64,000 nucleotides of DNA from Lentisphaerae bacterium GWF2_49_21 (GTDB lineage: Bacteria; Verrucomicrobiota; Lentisphaeria; Victivallales; GWF2-50-93): NCBI GenBank assembly GCA_001804805.1, contig MHBH01000040.1, forward strand, positions 62,001-126,000. The letters are read 5' to 3'. The notes under the pieces are model-generated. The model ran no database searches, was not told where the DNA came from, and was given only the letters and a program-made list of their open reading frames with translations. A program made the position numbers and the translations under genes. Each line of letters opens with the position of its first letter. Position 1 is the first letter of the stretch. This document shows positions 59,963 to 64,000 of this stretch, one piece after another.

Positions 59963-62900
59963 ACCCCCTCCACAATCTTGATTTCATCTTCCGTGAGGCC
60001 GTAGAGGGCGTAGACTAATTTGTCGATTTCCTTGTCGGTGGCGTCTATCTGGCGCTGAAGCATTGTCTTCGTTTCGGGAACCTTCGCCTCCGATAGCTTC
60101 TTGTGAAGTTCGATCATTTTTGCGACAAGAGCAATAAGTCTTTCTGACAACTGTGGCTTAGTTTTTGCTATTGGGAAGTCTTTAAAAAACACATAGCTTG
60201 GTTCGTAAAATCCCCCGCGCAACTTGGGAAGGATCATTTTAAAAAGGGAAAACGTTACTTGACTATTAAGAATTCCCAATAGGAATTTGTCATCACAAGG
60301 TATTATAAAACATTTCTGATTTGTATAAAGAGATGAGTTATCAAACAAGAATTCCGGTCTCTTTAAGATATTAGGGTAAATTATTTTAGGCTTCTCAAAC
60401 TCAGAATAATAATCAACTGCATCTTGTATCTCATACCATTTATATTTTCCAGGTTTTCTGCCTTGCCAGCCTGTGCCTTTGAATCCATTTGGCTTTGGTG
60501 TCAAGTTTTCCCTGTAAATTTCAAGGTGTTTCAAAATTGCAGGATATTTGTTTATATCCATTCCTCGTCGTGTAAAAATAAGATATCTATCAGCTTCAGG
60601 CGTTTCATATCTTTTAATATCTCTTCCTGCCAGGAACGGCTTGATAATTTCTGCGGATTTCGCATCTTCAGAAATAAGGCGATTGCGAGTTTCGCAGTCA
60701 ATCACAAAGGCTTCGTTAAGGCCGGTAAGAACTCCTCTATAGATTTCTCCTTTCGCATATTCACCGAGAGGGATTCCAGCCTTGCGAAGTTTTTCTAGAA
60801 GGTTTTGGCTCTCCTGATTCACCAGAGTCCAAGCAGTATCGTCAAGGGAGGACTTCTTTAGAGGGAATGAAACTTCTTTTACAAAATTATTCAGGTTCGA
60901 GAAATCAAGACTTGCGATGTTCGCAACATTAAATTCTGAATTCGGTTTGGCCCTTTTAATCCGGATAATACACGGGTAAGTCGTGGCATTCTCAAAGACG
61001 GGCAGATCTCCGAAGTCTGTAATTTCCTCGATGCACTGCTGCTTTAGCCAAGTCCGCAGAGGCTTCCCGTAATTTGCCCGCATCCACTTGTTGGCAACGA
61101 TATAACTGAAATAGCCACCTTCACGCAGGAGAGATACGCCTTTCTCAATGAAATACGTATAAAGGTCGGCGGTTCCGGCGAAGGTCTTATAGTGAGTCTG
61201 GGCATAAGTCTTGAACTGTTCGCCAAGGGTTTCCTGTCGGACATACGGCGGATTACCGATCACCGCATCAAAGCCACGGATATCCGCCTCATTGTCTTTT
61301 TGTTGGAGTACAAACTTTGGTTTGTCTTTTCCCTCTCTAGAAGAGCAAGCTAAAGCTTGTACTCCAACGTTGAATATCTCCGGGAACTGACTTTCCCAAT
61401 CGAAGGCGTTTACACGGATCATCTCTTCTTCATTGAAAAGATCGGACTGCCTGTCCTTGTAGAAGTCGGAACCTATCAGGGAGTTTCCGCATTTGATGTT
61501 CTGACCAAGGTCCGGGAGCGCGCGTTCGTGGAAAAGCTGTCCCTGCATCGTCTCCTCGTTCTCCCCTTCCAGGACTTTCAGCAGCAGTGAAAGCTTCGTG
61601 ACCTCCACCGCCTGCGAATCAATGTCAACCCCGTAAATATGCTCAAGCAGAATTCTTTTGCGTTCGTTGATGGTGAGTTTCCAGTCGCCGGTCGAACCGC
61701 GCCTAATTCTTGGATTCTTGCCTTTGGAATATTTCTCCGGATTCTGATTGTACTGCTTCAGATACCAGTCGAGGAGACGTTGGTATGCAACAATCAAAAA
61801 GGAACCCGAACCGCACGCCGGATCAAGAACGCGCAAAGGCGAAGATTTGCCGATTGAATAGGTTTCAAGAAGCTTGCCGAGGGTGTTATCCACGATGTAA
61901 TCGACGATATATGTAGGAGTGTAATAGACGCCGCCAGCTTTGCGGACTTCCGGTTTCTCTTCGACCTTCGCCTGGTGTCCTTCGGTAAGACGGATCACTT
62001 TTCCAAGGAACTGTTCATAGACCTGACCAAGTATGTCGGCGGGCAGGACGGAGAACTCGAAGGGACATTCAGGATAGTAGAGCGTCCCTATGATCTCCTT
62101 GAATATCTTGTCATCAATCTTGATGCCTGGCGTCAGGGCATCCAGACCTTCGGGGCGTTCCTTTTCCTCGTTGAAATGGAAGAGACCGGAATTGTAGCGC
62201 GAATCGGCCTCGCGGAAATACTGGACAAGCCTCTCATATATGTTCACACCGTTCTGGAGCGCGCCGAGGCGACCATAGTGTTCAATTCCGCGATCTTCGC
62301 AGATTCTCAGGAAGATGAGGCGGTCGATGGTCTTCTGGACGGCGAAATTTAGTTCGCGCTGGGAAAGCTGCGAATTCCGCACGGCAATATTCTTTGCGAG
62401 GTTCGCACGCCAGTTCTCGATTTCCTCGAGGAACGAGGCGTCGACGGAAGCCGTGCCCTTTTTGCCTTTTGCGGTTTCCGCATATTTGTCGAATGAACCT
62501 TTGAGAATGGCTTCACGTGAGAATACCGAATATATCTCATCCCATATCTGGGGATAATCCTTGTAGGTGAAATATTTTACACGACCAAGCGCCGGGGCGT
62601 CATTCTTGTTCGGCCTTATGCGGCAGTCGTAGACGGCGAATTCCTCGAAATCGGTGAGTATGCTCAGCGGGAGCTTTGACGACCAGGCGTATCTGCGGAG
62701 CTGGTATGCGGGAGGGACTGCCTCCTTGATGAATACAGAAGGTTTCTTGGCTTCCAAAAAGAACTTCCTTGTTCCGCCGATCCGGAAACAGTAGTCGGGC
62801 GCTTCGGTGGCGGAGCCTATCTTGATTGAATCCTCGTGTATGACATCCTTGTATGCTTCGGCGTATCCGTTCTTGTTGCCCATGTCCCAACCGAGCTGTT

Positions 62901-63021
62901 CGAAGAACGGATCGAGGAACTCGATCCTTATCTGCGCCTCCTTGTATTCGCCCGACATATAAGATTCGCGGTTGGTTTCGAATCTTTCTACGAGCTTCAG
63001 GATTTCCTGCGGCGCTGGCAT
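59959..63021 (-). CDS. Type IIG restriction-modification enzyme, Eco57I-like
   Basis: 1020 residues from the ATG at 63021, where the protein family begins (MPAPQEILKLVERFETNRES); the frame is open further upstream but without family sequence. The nuclease core is near residues 75-100 (APDYCFRIGGTRKFFLEAKK: Asp, Glu-X-Lys). A helical linker follows, then the N6-adenine methyltransferase with DPACGSGSFLI (SAM) and IGNPPYVRQET (catalytic NPPY). The C-terminal target-recognition domain has the frequent segment GVLTGLNEAFVID. These enzymes cut and methylate in one chain. It is next to a 406-aa unknown gene on one side and a toxin-antitoxin pair on the other. Confidence 0.92.
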   Translation of the reverse strand: MPAPQEILKLVERFETNRESYMSGEYKEAQIRIEFLDPFFEQLGWDMGNKNGYAEAYKDVIHEDSIKIGSATEAPDYCFRIGGTRKFFLEAKKPSVFIKEAVPPAYQLRRYAWSSKLPLSILTDFEEFAVYDCRIRPNKNDAPALGRVKYFTYKDYPQIWDEIYSVFSREAILKGSFDKYAETAKGKKGTASVDASFLEEIENWRANLAKNIAVRNSQLSQRELNFAVQKTIDRLIFLRICEDRGIEHYGRLGALQNGVNIYERLVQYFREADSRYNSGLFHFNEEKERPEGLDALTPGIKIDDKIFKEIIGTLYYPECPFEFSVLPADILGQVYEQFLGKVIRLTEGHQAKVEEKPEVRKAGGVYYTPTYIVDYIVDNTLGKLLETYSIGKSSPLRVLDPACGSGSFLIVAYQRLLDWYLKQYNQNPEKYSKGKNPRIRRGSTGDWKLTINERKRILLEHIYGVDIDSQAVEVTKLSLLLKVLEGENEETMQGQLFHERALPDLGQNIKCGNSLIGSDFYKDRQSDLFNEEEMIRVNAFDWESQFPEIFNVGVQALACSSREGKDKPKFVLQQKDNEADIRGFDAVIGNPPYVRQETLGEQFKTYAQTHYKTFAGTADLYTYFIEKGVSLLREGGYFSYIVANKWMRANYGKPLRTWLKQQCIEEITDFGDLPVFENATTYPCIIRIKRAKPNSEFNVANIASLDFSNLNNFVKEVSFPLKKSSLDDTAWTLVNQESQNLLEKLRKAGIPLGEYAKGEIYRGVLTGLNEAFVIDCETRNRLISEDAKSAEIIKPFLAGRDIKRYETPEADRYLIFTRRGMDINKYPAILKHLEIYRENLTPKPNGFKGTGWQGRKPGKYKWYEIQDAVDYYSEFEKPKIIYPNILKRPEFLFDNSSLYTNQKCFIIPCDDKFLLGILNSQVTFSLFKMILPKLRGGFYEPSYVFFKDFPIAKTKPQLSERLIALVAKMIELHKKLSEAKVPETKTMLQRQIDATDKEIDKLVYALYGLTEDEIKIVEGV

Positions 63022-63134
63022 TGTGTGAAGACCCCCGGGGTTAAAAGATTCTCTTAAGATACTCCGTTTTACCTGTTGTAAAAGATTCGCAAGGGCAAGA
63101 ACTCGGTACTCTTGAGTAAAGGAAACTTCCTGGC

Positions 63135-63380
63135 TTAACGGTGTTCCCCATATTGAGCATTGTCTTCGCTGACCTTCAGAAGGCATGAAGAATGGCTTGG
63201 AAAAGCTTTATTCCTCGACTTCAGCACCATGCTCTTACTTATTACAGGCCAGCCTTCTTTTTTCAGCTTTTCAGTGTTCCGCTTCAGTCTTGCAGCAAAT
63301 GAATGCAAATCATTCCCACATTCATCCTGGATCTTCATTCCGGCCTTGCGGACTTCCTCCACAACTGAATCTTTCAACAT
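63135..63380 (-). CDS. Probable antitoxin of the PIN toxin
   Basis: An 81-residue protein starting MLKDSVVEEVRKAGMKIQDE and running into a helix with LHSFAARLKRNTEKLKKEG. This opening (hydrophobic-VVEEVRK) is the usual form of the short partner found with PIN toxins of the neighbouring type. It starts two bases after the toxin gene, an order of toxin before antitoxin. The C-terminal 25 residues are not like the family and may be an extension. Confidence 0.7.
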   Translation of the reverse strand: MLKDSVVEEVRKAGMKIQDECGNDLHSFAARLKRNTEKLKKEGWPVISKSMVLKSRNKAFPSHSSCLLKVSEDNAQYGEHR

Positions 63381-63382
63381 GT

Positions 63383-63865
63383 TTAATCTCCCTTGTGAAA
63401 ATCTAAAAGTTCCTCAGGCGTACATATTTCAGGTGTTCTAAATCCCAGCCTGCTATTAAACCTGGCAAGCTCAAGCTTAATATGAGCGTTCGCAAGATGT
63501 TTGCAATTCCAAGTCAAAAGAAAATCCATTTCATAATACACCGTATATGCTATGTGAAACACATCCCTGAAAAGTTTGTCTGGAAAAGAAAAATGCCTCA
63601 TGTATTTTGCTGCAATTGGCTCGATCTTGGGATTGTAGTCAAGAACTGGAATTCCTGCCAGCAACTCAATTCTCTTTTCTGCAAATGATGGATTGCCTGC
63701 ACTTATTTCCTCAATGACCACATCCGAAATGAAGAGCTTGTATTCTTTTCGCCTGCGCTGCCACCATTCTGATGTAATCTGACGATGTCCGAGTATTATT
63801 ATATTGTCTGTCCTTTTACCAACAAGGTAACTGGGAATCGTAGTTTCAACGTAGACGTTATACAT
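63383..63865 (-). CDS. PIN-domain ribonuclease toxin
   Basis: A 160-residue PIN protein: YVETTIPSYLVGKRTDNIII at the start (Glu in place of the first Asp, as usual in this subgroup), Glu in VVIEEISAG, and Asp in FRDVFHIAYTVYYEMDFLLT with TWNCKHLANA after it. These acidic residues bind Mg for RNA cleavage. Partner of the antitoxin gene just downstream. As an addiction module it could stabilise the restriction island. Confidence 0.85.
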   Translation of the reverse strand: MYNVYVETTIPSYLVGKRTDNIIILGHRQITSEWWQRRRKEYKLFISDVVIEEISAGNPSFAEKRIELLAGIPVLDYNPKIEPIAAKYMRHFSFPDKLFRDVFHIAYTVYYEMDFLLTWNCKHLANAHIKLELARFNSRLGFRTPEICTPEELLDFHKGD

Positions 63866-63886
63866 TTTTGAATTCTCCTAATTCAT

Positions 63887-64000
63887 TCAATGCTTAAGTT
63901 CTTTCAGTTTGCGGTGGAGCGTACGCCTGCTGATTCCTAATTTCGCGGAGGCCTTGGTGATATTTCCACTGCATTCGTCGAGAGCCTTCTGGATCAGCAT
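63887..64000 (-). CDS. Fis-type HTH end of a sigma-54 regulator (partial)
   Basis: The last 37 residues of a gene that continues past the right edge: LIQKALDECSGNITKASAKL, then GISRRTLHRKLKEL and the stop at 63887-63889. This is the C-terminal DNA-binding helix-turn-helix of NtrC-family regulators. It is exactly the domain missing from the regulator at 4862-6154. The rest of the protein is outside the window. Confidence 0.85.
   Translation of the reverse strand: MLIQKALDECSGNITKASAKLGISRRTLHRKLKELKH

Noticed and set aside
63022-63186. N-terminal extension of the Eco57I-like enzyme
   Set aside because: The extra residues do not look like the family and overlap the antitoxin gene end.

Overview
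The window reads as chromosomal DNA of a bacterium of the PVC group, most likely Lentisphaerota or a near relative. The main pointers are a very long GreA (about 700 residues, a form known from Chlamydiae and related PVC bacteria), a large zinc-ribbon Ser/Thr kinase with a membrane segment and coiled coil, FHA and sigma-54 regulators, HEAT-repeat secreted proteins, glycoside hydrolases (GH38, GH16), and many small palindromic repeats between genes. The phylum is an inference; there is no rRNA here to confirm it.

Layout. 1-8805 holds the end of a glycosyltransferase-like membrane protein, then a + strand run: Ser/Thr kinase, sigma-54 response regulator without an HTH, lipoprotein, long GreA. 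At 8899-8926 there is a well-formed XerC/XerD dif site. From 8915 to 15754 lies a complete filamentous phage (inovirus) prophage on the - strand: ssDNA-binding protein, Rep, small Zn-knuckle protein, small coat protein, major coat protein pVIII, another small membrane protein, pIII-like adhesin, pVI, pI/Zot ATPase and pIV secretin. A divergent small regulator and its operator/promoter region lie at 14940-15403. The right end holds a folded attP-like hairpin with XerC and XerD arms, the architecture used by CTXphi-type phages that integrate single-stranded DNA at dif.

15939-34351 is mostly ordinary chromosome: an MmeI-like type IIG restriction-modification enzyme, HydE, AmrS, SerC, an FHA protein, a 2-oxoacid:ferredoxin oxidoreductase operon with a fused beta-gamma subunit followed by hisF and malic enzyme, two secreted proteins, a BioH/BioC pair, a CBM9-like membrane protein, and a ferredoxin with an M24 peptidase.

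34384-41160 is an accessory stretch: inverted repeats, a probably transferred GH16 glycosidase bracketed by 20-bp direct repeats, two truncated copies of one gene tail, a phosphodiester glycosidase, several unknown AT-rich genes, a DUF4236 remnant and a tRNA-Leu(CAG) followed by a perfect palindrome. 41161-54377 returns to housekeeping genes (recJ, rnc, iron alcohol dehydrogenase, a receiver protein, ftsQ-like, carB, trpC) and ends with a GH38 mannosidase-like protein that appears to lack its catalytic aspartate. 54588-63865 looks like a defence and addiction island: an AAA/DUF4143 ATPase between direct repeats, a HEAT/zinc-finger/nuclease protein, an EndoIII-like glycosylase, a 406-aa unknown gene translationally coupled to an Eco57I-like type IIG enzyme, and a PIN toxin with antitoxin. 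The window ends in the Fis-type HTH of another sigma-54 regulator.

The most notable system is the inovirus: phage structure, coat genes, candidate packaging hairpin, control region and both integration junctions can all be read directly, so the integration mechanism can be proposed in detail.
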